Positions 36,775 through 46,487 of a DNA stretch of 64,000 nt are shown piece after piece. Numbering within the stretch: the first letter of the stretch is position 1; every line of letters starts with the position of its first letter. Origin of the DNA: Acetobacter nitrogenifigens DSM 23921 = NBRC 105050 (GTDB taxonomy: Bacteria; Pseudomonadota; Alphaproteobacteria; Acetobacterales; Acetobacteraceae). The stretch is taken from positions 1-64,000 of the forward strand of contig NZ_AUBI01000009.1 in assembly GCF_000429165.1 (NCBI RefSeq), given 5' to 3'. Position numbers and translations under genes: made by a program. The notes below the pieces were generated by a model. It saw nothing but the letters and a program-made list of their open reading frames with translations, did not search any database and was not told where the DNA came from.

Positions 36775-37050
36775 ATGAGAAAAATCGTACCGGCTGCTTT
36801 ATCGATCTGCGCTGCTCTCGCCGCCGCGCTTCTGGCAACCAACGCACTGGTCAGGACCGCATTCGTCACGCGTATTATCTATAATATGTGCATGAGCCCG
36901 TGGTTTAAGGCATTCCAGACTTCAATTGGCATGCAGGGCACGGAAAATGCCGAACACATTTCCGGCGTTCTGTTTCTGCTGCTGGTTTCTCTGATTGCGC
37001 TCGTAGCGGCTGTTCCACTTTATCGGGCACTTAGGAAAGAGTGGAATTAA
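36775..37050 (+). CDS. Small two-segment membrane protein, unknown function
   Basis: A 91-residue protein with a hydrophobic N-terminal segment (AALSICAALAAALLATNALV) and a second near the C-terminus (GVLFLLLVSLIALVAAVPLYRAL). Between them lies MCMSPWFKAFQTSIG. The start at 36775 has a weak GAGATATCGG site. It is upstream of the AraC gene in the AT-richer block. I do not recognise the family. Confidence 0.6.
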   Translation: MRKIVPAALSICAALAAALLATNALVRTAFVTRIIYNMCMSPWFKAFQTSIGMQGTENAEHISGVLFLLLVSLIALVAAVPLYRALRKEWN

Positions 37051-37365
37051 GCGTGGACTCCGCGCATACAATAGGGCCTTCAATCAATATCACAGCAACA
37101 CTACATATTATTTTTCATAATTACTGCAAAATTAAAACAAATTCTACATGAGCATCAAACATCACGTAGTTCATTTCGACTTCGCCTCATGATGGCGTCT
37201 TGGTTTTCCTGGAAATATCTGTCCGCGAAATTTGCGCATTGACCTGCAACATACCCCAGGCATGGCGCCTCACCTGGATGAAGCGTCGCAGAAGCATCCC
37301 ATCACATTTCTTGAAAATATATCGCAATTATCGCTAATCTGCAGTGAACCTCATGGAGGAACGTC
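37051..37365. promoter_or_regulatory. AT-rich spacer before the AraC-type regulator
   Basis: About 315 bases with low GC content up to about 37160. It probably holds the promoter of the regulator gene. No operator or structured RNA is recognised. Confidence 0.35.
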
Positions 37366-38229
37366 ATGCTGCGGTCATTTGAAGCGGTTAGCTGTCCTCA
37401 GAACAGACAGAATTTAATCGCCGCCGATCAAACACTCGCAGCATTGAGCAGTTCGGGCGATTACGCGAAACCGTGGCATTGGCACGATTGCGTGATGTTC
37501 ATGCTCCCCAGTCAGGGAGCCATTGAACTGAAGCATGAAGGTCGCTCCAAAGGCGTCTGGCTGTCTCAGGAATGCTTTGCGGTGGTCCCCTCCAGACGCG
37601 GCCATCAGACCCGAGCGGCGCTGGCGTCTCACCGCCATATAGCGCTGTACGTTACTGAAGACGCGTTACGCAAGGTCGATGCTCGTATGGGTTCTTTGCA
37701 GGAGTTTTACCGGCGTGCGGACAGACCGATTCTCATCCAACGCAGCGCCGCCCTGCGCGCTCTACAAGACCTCGCGATACGCAAGGATCTGGGGGCATAC
37801 GGCGGATCAGCACTTCGTCTGGATATCGCCTCAGCGCTTCTGGTGCAGTGCATATCCGATGTCATGACAGGCATGGCGACGCCTGATGCGGCTCGCCACG
37901 ATCACGGGGCGGCTTTGGTCGCCGATCTCAAGTCATATATCGTAAATCATGCTGATCGGAACCTTCCTCTGGATGAAATGGGGCAACGTTTCGGGATTTC
38001 CCGCCGCCACCTCACACGCCTGTTTCGAGAAAAAAGTGGCGTTTCAATAGGGGCGTATCAGCAAGGAGCGAGATTAAAGCAAGCTAAAACACTTTTAACC
38101 GGCACGGATCTGTCGATCGGCGAGATAGCGCTTCGCGTAGGTTTTGAAAGCGGCGGCGCCCTGGCCCGGACCATGCGCCGGACCACTGGCCGCTCTCCAT
38201 CGGAAATCAGAACGCCGAAGGCCCGATAG
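37366..38229 (+). CDS. AraC-family transcriptional regulator
   Basis: A 287-residue regulator. The N-terminal cupin-like part (PWHWHDCVMFMLPSQGAIEL and CFAVVPSRRGHQTRA) should sense the inducer. The C-terminal double helix-turn-helix reads LPLDEMGQRFGISRRHLTRLFREKSGVSIGAYQQGARLKQAKTLL, then IGEIALRVGFESGGALARTMRRTTGRSPSEIR. GGAGGA lies before ATG 37366. It heads a row of same-strand genes (PhzF-like, ABC importer, hydrolase) and probably controls them. Confidence 0.9.
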   Translation: MLRSFEAVSCPQNRQNLIAADQTLAALSSSGDYAKPWHWHDCVMFMLPSQGAIELKHEGRSKGVWLSQECFAVVPSRRGHQTRAALASHRHIALYVTEDALRKVDARMGSLQEFYRRADRPILIQRSAALRALQDLAIRKDLGAYGGSALRLDIASALLVQCISDVMTGMATPDAARHDHGAALVADLKSYIVNHADRNLPLDEMGQRFGISRRHLTRLFREKSGVSIGAYQQGARLKQAKTLLTGTDLSIGEIALRVGFESGGALARTMRRTTGRSPSEIRTPKAR

Positions 38230-38317
38230 GGCATAAGATACGGCCCGACGGGACACGCAAAGAAACTCCCGATCCGTTTATTGTCCGCCCATACGAACCA
38301 TCTGATAGGGTGTGACG

Positions 38318-39205
38318 ATGAAGTCGGGCATTTCTATGAAAATCGTCAACGTATTTACCGACGGCCACGGCGGTGGCAACCCCGCGCCCATAGCAATGGA
38401 CGCATCCAGCCTGTCTGACGCAGAGATGCAGAACATCGCGAAAGAGTTCGGCCTTGAAAGCGGGTTCATATTGCCTCCCCCTCCTGGCTCTCTATGCGAC
38501 TTTGAAATTCGGTATTTCGTTCCTAATCACGAAATGGCTATGTGCGGTCATGTCACCGTCGGCGCGCTTTGGCTGCTGCATAAGGACGGAAAATTGCCTC
38601 GACAGCGGGCCAAAATCTGGACGAAGAGCGGCATTGTTTGTGGACGCCTTGCCGAGGGCGTTGGAGCAGAAGCGCAATTTGAGATTACGCAGCCTCTCGG
38701 CAAAATTGATGCATTGCCGAACCCTGCCGACAGCGAGGCGGAAATACTCGATGTTCTCCAGATCTCCAAAAAAGACCTGGCGCCGTTCCCCGTTCAGAAC
38801 GCAGCAACCAGTCGGGTCAAGACGTTAATCCCCCTGAAAAGCACGGCCATTCTTGACGCGCTGCAGCCTGATTTCACACGCGTTGAAGGTCTATGCGAAA
38901 GAATAGATTCGACTGGACTATACCCATACGCTCCACATGATCGCGCCCGGCAAATTTACGACGCCAGGCAATTTCCGAAAAATTCCGGATATCCTGAAGA
39001 CGCCGCTACGGGAATTGCGGCTTCGGCTCTGGCCTTTGGGCTTCTGGAGAATCAACTGGTCGATGCGTCCGATCGTCCCATCACAATCCGTCAGGGTCGC
39101 GCGATGAAACGACCCTCAAAAATAGATATTCGTTTCACCCTTGGTGATCCAGGAATCTCCGGTTGCTGGTTGAGCGGCCGAGTGGAAATAGCTGGAGGAA
39201 GATAG
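38318..39205 (+). CDS. PhzF family isomerase/epimerase-like protein
   Basis: A 295-residue protein with the two-lobed fold of diaminopimelate epimerase and PhzF. KIVNVFTDGHGGGNPAPIAMD opens the first lobe. EFGLESGFI places the Glu used as catalytic acid/base in PhzF. IRYFVPNHEMAMCGHVTVGALWLL is the family hallmark, and YPEDAATGIAASALAFGLL the second-lobe motif. PhzF itself isomerises a phenazine precursor, but no phenazine genes are here. ATG 38318 is chosen over GTG 38312 because the spacing to ATAGGG is better. Its role in this locus is unknown. Confidence 0.88.
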   Translation: MKSGISMKIVNVFTDGHGGGNPAPIAMDASSLSDAEMQNIAKEFGLESGFILPPPPGSLCDFEIRYFVPNHEMAMCGHVTVGALWLLHKDGKLPRQRAKIWTKSGIVCGRLAEGVGAEAQFEITQPLGKIDALPNPADSEAEILDVLQISKKDLAPFPVQNAATSRVKTLIPLKSTAILDALQPDFTRVEGLCERIDSTGLYPYAPHDRARQIYDARQFPKNSGYPEDAATGIAASALAFGLLENQLVDASDRPITIRQGRAMKRPSKIDIRFTLGDPGISGCWLSGRVEIAGGR

Positions 39206-39301
39206 AATTCGCTACAATCCAGCATTCAAAAAATTAGTACAGTCGAAAAATACGACTTTCGGAAAATCTACCCAATTTTGACTTTCTGAACGAGTGAGAA
39301 A

Positions 39302-40054
39302 ATGAACCGACGTTCAATTTTGCGGCTCGGCCTGCTGGCTGCGCCCGCTATGGTGGCGTCGCATGGCGCAAAGGCTGGTGACTCCCCCTTGATGGTCGGA
39401 GTACATGCCGGGGGGCCCCCGTTTTGCTTCAGAAAAAGAGGTTCCTACACTGGTTTCGATATCGACGTCTGGAGCGAAATTGCCAGCGGAATCGGAAGGA
39501 ACTGGAAAACTCAACAGATGGAATTTGACGTCCTGATTCCGGCTTTGCAGACAAGAAGCCTCGATGTTGTCGTCTCGCAACTCTTCGTAAAACCCGCACG
39601 TCAAAAAGTGATCGATTTTTCAGAATCCTACTACAAAAGCGGATTGATCGCCGTGACTCGCGTCGACAATACGACAATCCACACCGCATCGGATCTCACC
39701 GGAAAAACAATTGGCGCAGAGACCGGAACAATAGGAACCGCCTACATCAGAGAAAACATCAAAAATGCGACGATTGCTGAAATGCCCTCTATTACCGAGG
39801 CGTTGCTCGCCCTTGAAGCCGGGCGCACCGATGCGGTCGTGTACGATACGCCGGTATTGATGTATTACGCCCACACCGGAGGAAAAGGTAAAGTACGGGT
39901 AATCAAGCCCGACCTCGAGGGGCGCGATGTCTGTGTAGGCTTTCCAAAGGGAAGCCCCCTTGTCGCACAAGCGAACACGCAACTGGCGTTTATGAAAAAA
40001 AACGGCCGCCTCGCCGCTCTGAACGAAAAATGGTTTGGACATACCGAAGAATAA
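39302..40054 (+). CDS. Polar amino-acid ABC transporter, substrate-binding protein
   Basis: A 250-residue periplasmic binding protein of the glutamine/lysine/histidine family. It has a signal peptide with twin Arg (NRRSILRLGLLAAPAMVASHGAKA). FCFRKRGSYTGFDIDVWSEIA is the family start, and DVVVSQLFVKPARQKVIDFSESYYKSGLIAV and GKTIGAETGTIGTAYI follow. It binds the ligand for the permease and ATPase downstream. The ligand could be an amino acid or a small amide produced or used by the neighbouring hydrolase. This block is clearly more AT-rich than the housekeeping genes. Confidence 0.93.
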   Translation: MNRRSILRLGLLAAPAMVASHGAKAGDSPLMVGVHAGGPPFCFRKRGSYTGFDIDVWSEIASGIGRNWKTQQMEFDVLIPALQTRSLDVVVSQLFVKPARQKVIDFSESYYKSGLIAVTRVDNTTIHTASDLTGKTIGAETGTIGTAYIRENIKNATIAEMPSITEALLALEAGRTDAVVYDTPVLMYYAHTGGKGKVRVIKPDLEGRDVCVGFPKGSPLVAQANTQLAFMKKNGRLAALNEKWFGHTEE

Positions 40055-40081
40055 TCTTGATAATTTTACAGGAAATATAAA

Positions 40082-40738
40082 ATGAATCTCGACTGGTCAG
40101 TCCTGATATCTGCTTTTCCGGATTTGATGCAGGGACTGCAGGTTACGCTTCTTATCGCAATCTCCGGGTTGGCCGGAGGGATCGTGTCTGGCGTCGTGGC
40201 TGGTGTCGCACTGGAGTATGGAGGACGAATCTCCAATGTGTTGGCACATATTTACGTCGCGCTCATCAGAGGAACGCCTATCGTAGTCCAGGTCATGTTC
40301 ATATTTTTTGCGTTACCGTTGATAGCGGGCATTCGCATCAGTTCGATAGACGCCGCCATCATTACCATTATAATCAACTCTGGAGCTTATAACGCCGAGA
40401 TTATACGCGGAGCTCTTAATAGTGTTCCTGGCGGAATACAGGAAGCTGGCCTGGCGATGGGCCTTTCTTTTCCCGCCGTTCTTGCTCATATTATAGCGCC
40501 ACTTGCGTTTCGACGCTCGTTGCCGGCAATGGGAAACCAACTCGTTAATGTTGTAAAAGACACTTCTATTTTCATAGTGATCGGAGTCGGAGAGCTGACG
40601 CGCCGCGGTCAGGAAGTAATGGCCGAAAATTTTCGCTCCGTGGAAGTCTGGTCGGAAGTCGCGGCCATCTATTTTGTGGTCATCAGTGCATTTACGTTAG
40701 GATTGCGCGTATTAGAACGACGGATGAGGTTGCCCTGA
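40082..40738 (+). CDS. Polar amino-acid ABC transporter, permease
   Basis: A 218-residue inner-membrane permease of the HisM/GlnP type with about five hydrophobic segments. It has LMQGLQVTLLIAISGLAGGIVSG, the family pattern ALIRGTPIVVQVMFIFFALP, and the EAA-like loop GALNSVPGGIQEAGLAMGLSF. A single permease gene suggests a homodimer. AGGAAATATAAA precedes ATG 40082. It lies 27 bases after the binding-protein gene. Confidence 0.93.
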   Translation: MNLDWSVLISAFPDLMQGLQVTLLIAISGLAGGIVSGVVAGVALEYGGRISNVLAHIYVALIRGTPIVVQVMFIFFALPLIAGIRISSIDAAIITIIINSGAYNAEIIRGALNSVPGGIQEAGLAMGLSFPAVLAHIIAPLAFRRSLPAMGNQLVNVVKDTSIFIVIGVGELTRRGQEVMAENFRSVEVWSEVAAIYFVVISAFTLGLRVLERRMRLP

Positions 40739-40739
40739 A

Positions 40740-41462
40740 ATGATTGAATTCCGTCAAACCACGAAAAGATTTGGCGATCATGTGGTGTTGCGACCAGTCG
40801 AACTCTCGGTCAAATCGGGAGAAGTTGCCGTTATTATCGGCCCTTCCGGCTCCGGAAAGTCGACGATGCTCCGTTGCGTCAATGCTCTCGAAAAAATTAG
40901 CGGCGGAGATTTGTTAGTGAACGAGCTCAGTGTGCTGGGATCGTCCGCCGACATACGCCAGATAAGACGTCAGGCGGGCATGGTCTTTCAGCAGTTCAAC
41001 CTCTTTCCCAACCTTACGGCGCTGCAGAATGTTATGTTTGGGCCAATCCGAGCCAAAAAATACTCAAAGTCCGAAGCGAAGGAAATTGCCAAAGCACTAC
41101 TAGGCAAGGTAGGACTTTTTGAAAGAAAGAATCATTATCCATCTCAATTATCCGGAGGCCAGCAACAACGCGTTGCAATTGCCCGTGCGCTTGCCGTGCA
41201 ACCCAGATTGATGCTGTTCGACGAACCGACGTCTGCTCTGGACCCCGAATTACGGCAAGAAGTCATGAAAGTCATGCAAACACTTGCGATGGAAGGAATG
41301 ACCATGATGGTCGTTACTCATGAGATGCATTTCGCCCGGCAAGTTGGCTCACGCCTCATTTTCATGGAGAACGGTCGCGTGGTTCATGACGGTGAACCGG
41401 CTGCTTTATTATCGTCGCCGCCTAGCGAGCGATTTCATAATTTCCTGCAGCATGTGCAATGA
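40740..41462 (+). CDS. Polar amino-acid ABC transporter, ATP-binding protein
   Basis: A 240-residue ATPase of the GlnQ/HisP type that powers the importer. The Walker A motif is [10 protein letters not shown], the Q-loop [18 protein letters not shown], the signature [15 protein letters not shown], Walker [15 protein letters not shown], and the H-loop VVTHEM. The ATG follows the permease stop after one base, so the two are coupled. Confidence 0.95.
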   Translation: MIEFRQTTKRFGDHVVLRPVELSVKSGEVAVIIGPSGSGKSTMLRCVNALEKISGGDLLVNELSVLGSSADIRQIRRQAGMVFQQFNLFPNLTALQNVMFGPIRAKKYSKSEAKEIAKALLGKVGLFERKNHYPSQLSGGQQQRVAIARALAVQPRLMLFDEPTSALDPELRQEVMKVMQTLAMEGMTMMVVTHEMHFARQVGSRLIFMENGRVVHDGEPAALLSSPPSERFHNFLQHVQ

Positions 41463-41502
41463 CCGGCGCTCCACATAAATATCTTCGGCACGAGCAATCC
41501 AT

Positions 41503-42696
41503 ATGACGCAGCCCAATCAATTCGCGGATGCCTATGGTTTCATGAGAAATCAGGTCCAGTTAAACAACTGGAGAAACTCTCCATGGAATGTATGGGCGTT
41601 TCGTCATGTCCCGGAATTTATACCGACTGCCGAAATTCGGTCATACTCGGTGGAGCCGGAAGACCCCGCGGTTGCCCCCCATCCGTTAACTGAAAAGACC
41701 GTCACACTTGCAGGCGAGCCAGAACTGCTGGTTGATGTGCTGCGCCGCACCTGGACGGACGCCCTGGTCGTCATGAAGTCGGGGCGCTTCATAGCTGAGT
41801 TTCACGCGCCGCAGTTCGATCTTCAGACCAGCCATATTCTGTTTTCTTCAAGTAAATCTATCACAGGTCTTTTGGTCGGCCTTCTGGTCGGCGACGGACT
41901 GATCGATCTCGACACACCGGTAGCGACCTATGTGCCGGAACTGGAGCGTTCAGCTTTTGGAAACGCCTCAATTCAACATGTGCTCGACATGCGCACGAGC
42001 GTCGCTTTTACAGAAGAGTATGGCGACTCTCGTGGCGATTTCGCCCGCTACCGAAGGGCAGGCCTCCTCGATCCGCAGGTGGAGGGCCACCCCCGGGAGA
42101 CAGTGATCGAATTTCTGGCGTCGCTAAAGCAAGGAACGAGTGAGCACGGTGGCCCGTTTCACTATTGCTCGCCGAACTCCGATGTCCTTGGGCTGGTAGT
42201 GGAACGGGCATCTGGAGAACGCCTGCCCGATTTCGCCGCCAGACGCCTCTGGCGCCCGCTTGGTCTCCGCCAGTCCGGTTCGATAACCGTTGATGCAGAG
42301 GGTACGCCACGCGCTGGTGGCGGAATCTCTATGACACCGCGCGACCTCGCGAGGATCGGTGAAGCCATGCGTTGTGGAGGCAGGGCGTTGGGTCGTCAGG
42401 TCATACCGTCAGTATGGGTTACCGAAACGATATCAGGAGGAGATCCGCAAGCCTGGGGGAAGGGGAATTTTTCCGACTGGCTTCCCGGCGGATCTTATCG
42501 CAATCAGTGGTATCAGAGCGGGAATGCTCATCGAGCATTTTTTACACTGGGCATTCATGGACAATGGCTCTACGTCGACCCCCAGTCGGAGGTGGTTATT
42601 GTCAAATTTTCATCACAGCCCAATCCCGTTGACGCCCTTATGAAAATGACAAATCTTTATTTATTTAACGAAATATCTAATTTTAATTTTGAGTGA
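41503..42696 (+). CDS. Serine hydrolase of the beta-lactamase fold, NylB-like
   Basis: A 397-residue protein without a signal peptide. ILFSSSKSITGLLVG carries the SxxK nucleophile motif. GPFHYCSPNSDVLG supplies the Tyr of the YxN-type motif. FADAYGFMRN and PEFIPTAEI at the start and GGGISMTPRDLARIGEAMRCGG later are like the 6-aminohexanoate-dimer hydrolase (NylB)/esterase group. It should cleave an amide or ester in the cytoplasm. It is 40 bases after the ABC ATPase, so the importer may bring in its substrate. The natural substrate is unknown. Confidence 0.85.
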   Translation: MTQPNQFADAYGFMRNQVQLNNWRNSPWNVWAFRHVPEFIPTAEIRSYSVEPEDPAVAPHPLTEKTVTLAGEPELLVDVLRRTWTDALVVMKSGRFIAEFHAPQFDLQTSHILFSSSKSITGLLVGLLVGDGLIDLDTPVATYVPELERSAFGNASIQHVLDMRTSVAFTEEYGDSRGDFARYRRAGLLDPQVEGHPRETVIEFLASLKQGTSEHGGPFHYCSPNSDVLGLVVERASGERLPDFAARRLWRPLGLRQSGSITVDAEGTPRAGGGISMTPRDLARIGEAMRCGGRALGRQVIPSVWVTETISGGDPQAWGKGNFSDWLPGGSYRNQWYQSGNAHRAFFTLGIHGQWLYVDPQSEVVIVKFSSQPNPVDALMKMTNLYLFNEISNFNFE

Positions 42697-42963
42697 AGTG
42701 CTAAGCTTAATTAGCTGCCGCTCGTAACCGCATACGCCAAAACCATGGTCTCGTGCGGTGAGATATTTTCTCTATCTTCGCTGTGGCGTGCACTACATCC
42801 CGCCGATGTCCGATAACGGACTGGCTTCACTACCGGGGACGGCAGAATGAGTATTTTAGTTCTTCTATGAAACTGCCATCCCGTTTTCTGGCTCGGACGA
42901 TAAGGCCCACAATTTCGCGAATGGGCGGGCGAACGAAAATCTGTCCCCCGCCCATCGACTCAA

Positions 42964-44256
42964 TCACGCGTTTTCCACAACCTTTCCGGCCGCTATCCGG
43001 GCTGCCTGCTTTTCTTCTTCGGTCCACACTTTACGCTCACGCGTCTTCTGCGGCTTGATCTGCTTCACCGGCCCCCCGCCCAACACAGGCGGACGCATGG
43101 TCGAATTTCGCGCGTCTTCTGAATGCCACTCGTGGTCTTCGTGAACGATCAGGGCGCGGCCAATTTCCCGCTCCACGGCGTGCAGCCAGGCGCGCTGTTC
43201 AGCGTCGCACAGCGTGACGGCGAAACCGGCGCGGCCAGCGCGGCCAGTGCGCCCGATGCGATGCACGTAGCTTTCCGGCAGGCTCGGCAGATCGTGGTTG
43301 AAAACATGCGTCACAGTGTCGACGTCGATACCGCGCGCGGCGATGTCCGTCGCCACCAGAACCTGAGCGGCTCCGGACCGGAAGGCGTCGAGCGCGCGTT
43401 CCCGCTGGCCCTGCGACTTGTTGCCATGCAGCGCCTCGGCAGTAATGCCCGCTTCGACAATGAAGGCGCAGACCTCGTTGGCGATGTTCTTCTGCAAGGT
43501 GAAGACAACCGCCTGCCCCATCCCCGGCGTACGTAGCAGGGTCAGCAGCGCGTCTTTCTTGTCGGCTGCGTCGAGGAACATGACCGATTGCTCGATGCGG
43601 TCCACCGTGGTTGACGGCGGAGCGATCTCGACTTTCGCCGGATCGCGCAGCAGGCTCTCAGCCAACGCGGCGATGGATTTCGGCATAGTCGCCGAAAACA
43701 GCAGCGTGTGACGATCTTTCGGCAGCGTTGCGACAATACGCTCTATCGGCTTGGCGAAGCCCATATCGAGCATCTGGTCGGCCTCGTCCAGAACCAGCGC
43801 TTCAAGCTGCGACAGATCGCACAGTCCTTGCTCGATCAGGTCGAGCAGGCGTCCCGGCGCGGCGACAATGATGTCCACGCCATCTTTCAGCGCATTGACC
43901 TGATGAAACTGGCTGACGCCGCCAAAAATCGTCGTCACGCTGATATCAAGATGGCGGCCAAAGCTCTCGAAGCCATCGGCGATCTGCGAAACAAGCTCGC
44001 GTGTCGGCGCGAGAACGAGAACGCGCGCGCCGCCGGCGGGGGCCGGGCGGGGGGACTGCGCCAGACGATGAAGCAACGGCAACGCAAAGGCCGCTGTCTT
44101 GCCCGTTCCCGTCTGCGCCATGCCGAGCAGATCGCGCCCTTCGAGCAGCATCGGGATCGACTGGGCCTGGATAGGCGTCGGATTGACGTAACCCTCCTGC
44201 GCCAGCGAGCGCAACACGGGCTCCGCCAGAGAGAGGTCGGCAAATGTCATGGTCAT
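42964..44256 (-). CDS. DEAD-box ATP-dependent RNA helicase, RhlE-like
   Basis: A 430-residue RNA helicase. In order: Q motif (FADLSLAEPVLRSL, PTPIQAQSIP), motif I AQTGTGKT, Ia PTRELVSQI, Ib GG/APGRLLDL, motif II VLDEADQMLDMGF, motif III FSATMP, motif V ATDIAARGIDV and motif VI YVHRIGRTGRAG. A short basic C-terminal tail (KQIKPQKTRERKVWTEEEKQAARIA) could bind RNA. ATG 44256 has GGAGG upstream; ATG 44250 is an alternative. Such helicases act in ribosome assembly and RNA turnover, often at low temperature. It converges with the NylB-like gene. Confidence 0.95.
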   Translation of the reverse strand: MTMTFADLSLAEPVLRSLAQEGYVNPTPIQAQSIPMLLEGRDLLGMAQTGTGKTAAFALPLLHRLAQSPRPAPAGGARVLVLAPTRELVSQIADGFESFGRHLDISVTTIFGGVSQFHQVNALKDGVDIIVAAPGRLLDLIEQGLCDLSQLEALVLDEADQMLDMGFAKPIERIVATLPKDRHTLLFSATMPKSIAALAESLLRDPAKVEIAPPSTTVDRIEQSVMFLDAADKKDALLTLLRTPGMGQAVVFTLQKNIANEVCAFIVEAGITAEALHGNKSQGQRERALDAFRSGAAQVLVATDIAARGIDVDTVTHVFNHDLPSLPESYVHRIGRTGRAGRAGFAVTLCDAEQRAWLHAVEREIGRALIVHEDHEWHSEDARNSTMRPPVLGGGPVKQIKPQKTRERKVWTEEEKQAARIAAGKVVENA

Positions 44257-44580
44257 GGCAAGCGGCGCCTCCGGCGCTCAAAAAAGGCTGCGCCTGTTCG
44301 GGCTTCGCTGATATCGGAACGCGGGCTTTTACGGGCGATGCCGCAACGCGTCAACGCACGAGACGAGAGACGGCGTCCCGATGGCCGATCGCCAGCAGTT
44401 TTCCCCTCACCACGCAACGATGGTCATATCGGGCCGTTCGGGCGCCTCTGGCCGCATAATAATGCTCGACTGCTCAAGACGCCGTATGTCCTCACACTCA
44501 ATGATTTATTCAGCGAAGCGTCGGTGATTCGGCGCGAATTCTACGAATTAAGTCTGAACTACCCGACAAAGCTTCATCGC
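44257..44580. other. Spacer, probable helicase promoter
   Basis: About 320 bases between the helicase start and the end of the GlxA-type regulator gene. It should carry the helicase promoter and perhaps a long leader, as is common for cold-induced helicases, but no conserved element is recognised. Confidence 0.35.
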
Positions 44581-45558
44581 TTACACGCTAAATTTCGAAA
44601 ACCTCTTTCTGTATTCGGCTGGAGACACGCCGACATGCCTGACAAACGCCCTGCGCAACGTATCGGCGTCGGCAAAACCACAGGACGCCGCGACCTGCTT
44701 TGGCGTCTCCAGCCCCAGTTCCAGACGTCGCCGGGCGGCGCTCACGCGAGCGTCTTCGACCCACGACGCCGGCGTCACGCCCACCTCGTTGCGAAATAAC
44801 CTTGAGAAATGACGCGTGCTCAGATCCATACGCCCGGCAAGATTCGCGACCGAGTGGTTCAAGCCCGGATTGGCCGCCACCCAACGTTGCAGTTCCTGTA
44901 GGGCCGAGCGGCCGGGCAACGCGGCGACGCCCTTGCGGCTGAACTGCATCTGCCCGCCCGGCCGCTTGAAGAACATCACAAGCTGGCTTGCCACCTTCCT
45001 CGCTACCTCGTGGCCCAGATCCTCCTCGACAAGCGACAGCGCGAGATCCAGACCGGCGGTCACTCCGGCCGCAGTTCGGAGAGCCCCGTCCGCTACATGA
45101 ATTGCCTCCGCATCCACCATGACGTCGGGAAACTGCCGCGTCAGTTCCTCCGCGACGGCCCAATGAGTCGTGACCCGCTTACCGTCCAGCAAACCTGCTG
45201 CTGCAAGAAAGAAGGCGCCGCTACACACCGACCCAAATCGCCGCGCCGTCGGCGCACGCCTGCGTAACCACGCGACGACTACGTCATCCACCGGACAAAC
45301 GGCCGCGTTTGGACGGCCAGCGACGAGAAGCGTGTCGATCGCCCCATCTTCGTCATCGCCGATAATGCGGTCCGCCACCAATCGTACGCCAGACGAACTA
45401 CGGACCGGACCCGGTTCAATCGCGGCGACGACAAGTCGGTATTCCTCACGCCCGACCTGAGCATTGGCTTCCGCGAACACATCCAGCGGGCCGCATACGT
45501 CCAGAAGCTGGACCCCCGGCAACGCCACCATCACAATTGTCTTCGACCGCACTTTCAT
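44581..45558 (-). CDS. GlxA-family transcriptional regulator (DJ-1/PfpI plus AraC HTH)
   Basis: A 325-residue regulator. Residues 1-190 form an amidotransferase-like DJ-1/PfpI domain (VMVALPGVQLLDVCGPLDVFAEAN, FGSVCSGAFFLAAAGLLDGKRVTTHW) with the nucleophile-elbow Cys. The C-terminal AraC domain has HSVANLAGRMDLSTRHFSRLFRNEVGVTPASWV and CGFADADTLRRAFVRHVGVSPAEYRKRF. It is divergent from the HD-domain gene, 108 bases away, which it may control. Confidence 0.92.
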   Translation of the reverse strand: MKVRSKTIVMVALPGVQLLDVCGPLDVFAEANAQVGREEYRLVVAAIEPGPVRSSSGVRLVADRIIGDDEDGAIDTLLVAGRPNAAVCPVDDVVVAWLRRRAPTARRFGSVCSGAFFLAAAGLLDGKRVTTHWAVAEELTRQFPDVMVDAEAIHVADGALRTAAGVTAGLDLALSLVEEDLGHEVARKVASQLVMFFKRPGGQMQFSRKGVAALPGRSALQELQRWVAANPGLNHSVANLAGRMDLSTRHFSRLFRNEVGVTPASWVEDARVSAARRRLELGLETPKQVAASCGFADADTLRRAFVRHVGVSPAEYRKRFSKFSV

Positions 45559-45666
45559 CCGTGGCCGCCCTGATCCTAAATTGTCTGAAATCGACGTATT
45601 ACGACAATTGAAGCCATTTCACGATACTCCTACCGTCTGCGCAAGGTTAGCCAGCAGGAGGAAAAT

Positions 45667-46308
45667 ATGCCGTCCGTCACTCAAGAAGCCGCAATTCCCG
45701 ACAGCGCGTTAGCTCGCGCAATCACCGAATATATTCGCGACACCGAAACTGAATTGCTCTTCAACCATTCCAGCCGCGTGTACCAGTTCGGCGCACTGGC
45801 GGGCGTCAAGCGCGGCCTCAAATTCGACCGCGAATTACTTTATGCAGGAGCGATGTTTCACGACATCGGCCTGATGCCGAGCCACAGCAGCCCGGACGAA
45901 CGGTTTGAGGTCGATGGAGCCCATGCCGCCCGTGATTTCCTGCGGAGACATGGCGTTCCCGAAGAAGACGCCTACACGGTGTGGACGGCGATTGCGCTCC
46001 ACACCACGCCGGGCGTGCCGCAACACATGCATCCTGTCGTAGCGCTTGTGACCGCTGGCGTGGAGATGGATGTGCTTGGCCTCACCTACGCTCAATATTC
46101 CGCAGCCGAGCGCGAGGCCGTCGTCGCTGCGTTTTCACGCTCCCCGAATTTTAAAGAAGACATCATCCAGGCGTTTTATGATGGGATCCGGCACAAGCCC
46201 GACACTACCTTCAGCAACGTCAAGGCGGACGTCATCGCGGACAAGGAGCCGCATTTTCATCGCGGCAACTTCTGTTCAGTCATACGCTGTTCGCAGTGGA
46301 GCGGTTAA
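45667..46308 (+). CDS. HD-domain protein, cyanamide hydratase-like
   Basis: A 213-residue HD-superfamily metalloprotein. LFNHSSRVYQFG gives the first His, YAGAMFHDIGLMP the HD pair, AIALHTTPG a further His, and TAGVEMDVLG the last Asp. This spacing is like the fungal/bacterial cyanamide hydratase (Ddi2) group rather than nucleotide phosphohydrolases. AGGAGGAAAAT before ATG 45667 is a near-perfect binding site. It is divergent from the GlxA-type regulator. The substrate is unproven. Confidence 0.82.
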   Translation: MPSVTQEAAIPDSALARAITEYIRDTETELLFNHSSRVYQFGALAGVKRGLKFDRELLYAGAMFHDIGLMPSHSSPDERFEVDGAHAARDFLRRHGVPEEDAYTVWTAIALHTTPGVPQHMHPVVALVTAGVEMDVLGLTYAQYSAAEREAVVAAFSRSPNFKEDIIQAFYDGIRHKPDTTFSNVKADVIADKEPHFHRGNFCSVIRCSQWSG

Positions 46309-46487
46309 ACACCCCGAAGTGGACTGGCCTTGAAGCCGCCTCTATCTCGCACCCTGCTTGCGGCCGCCATCGACGCACGGCGCATCAGGGGGCTGGGGCA
46401 ATGCTGCCAAGCGTGGCTATTGGATAACGGAAGCGGGCCGCGCGCAAACGCCCGCCACCCGGAATAGCCTGTTCTTTCCTTCGCTTA

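Noticed and set aside
38318..39205. Phenazine biosynthesis
   Set aside because: Only a PhzF-like gene is present; no phzA, B, D, E or G neighbours.
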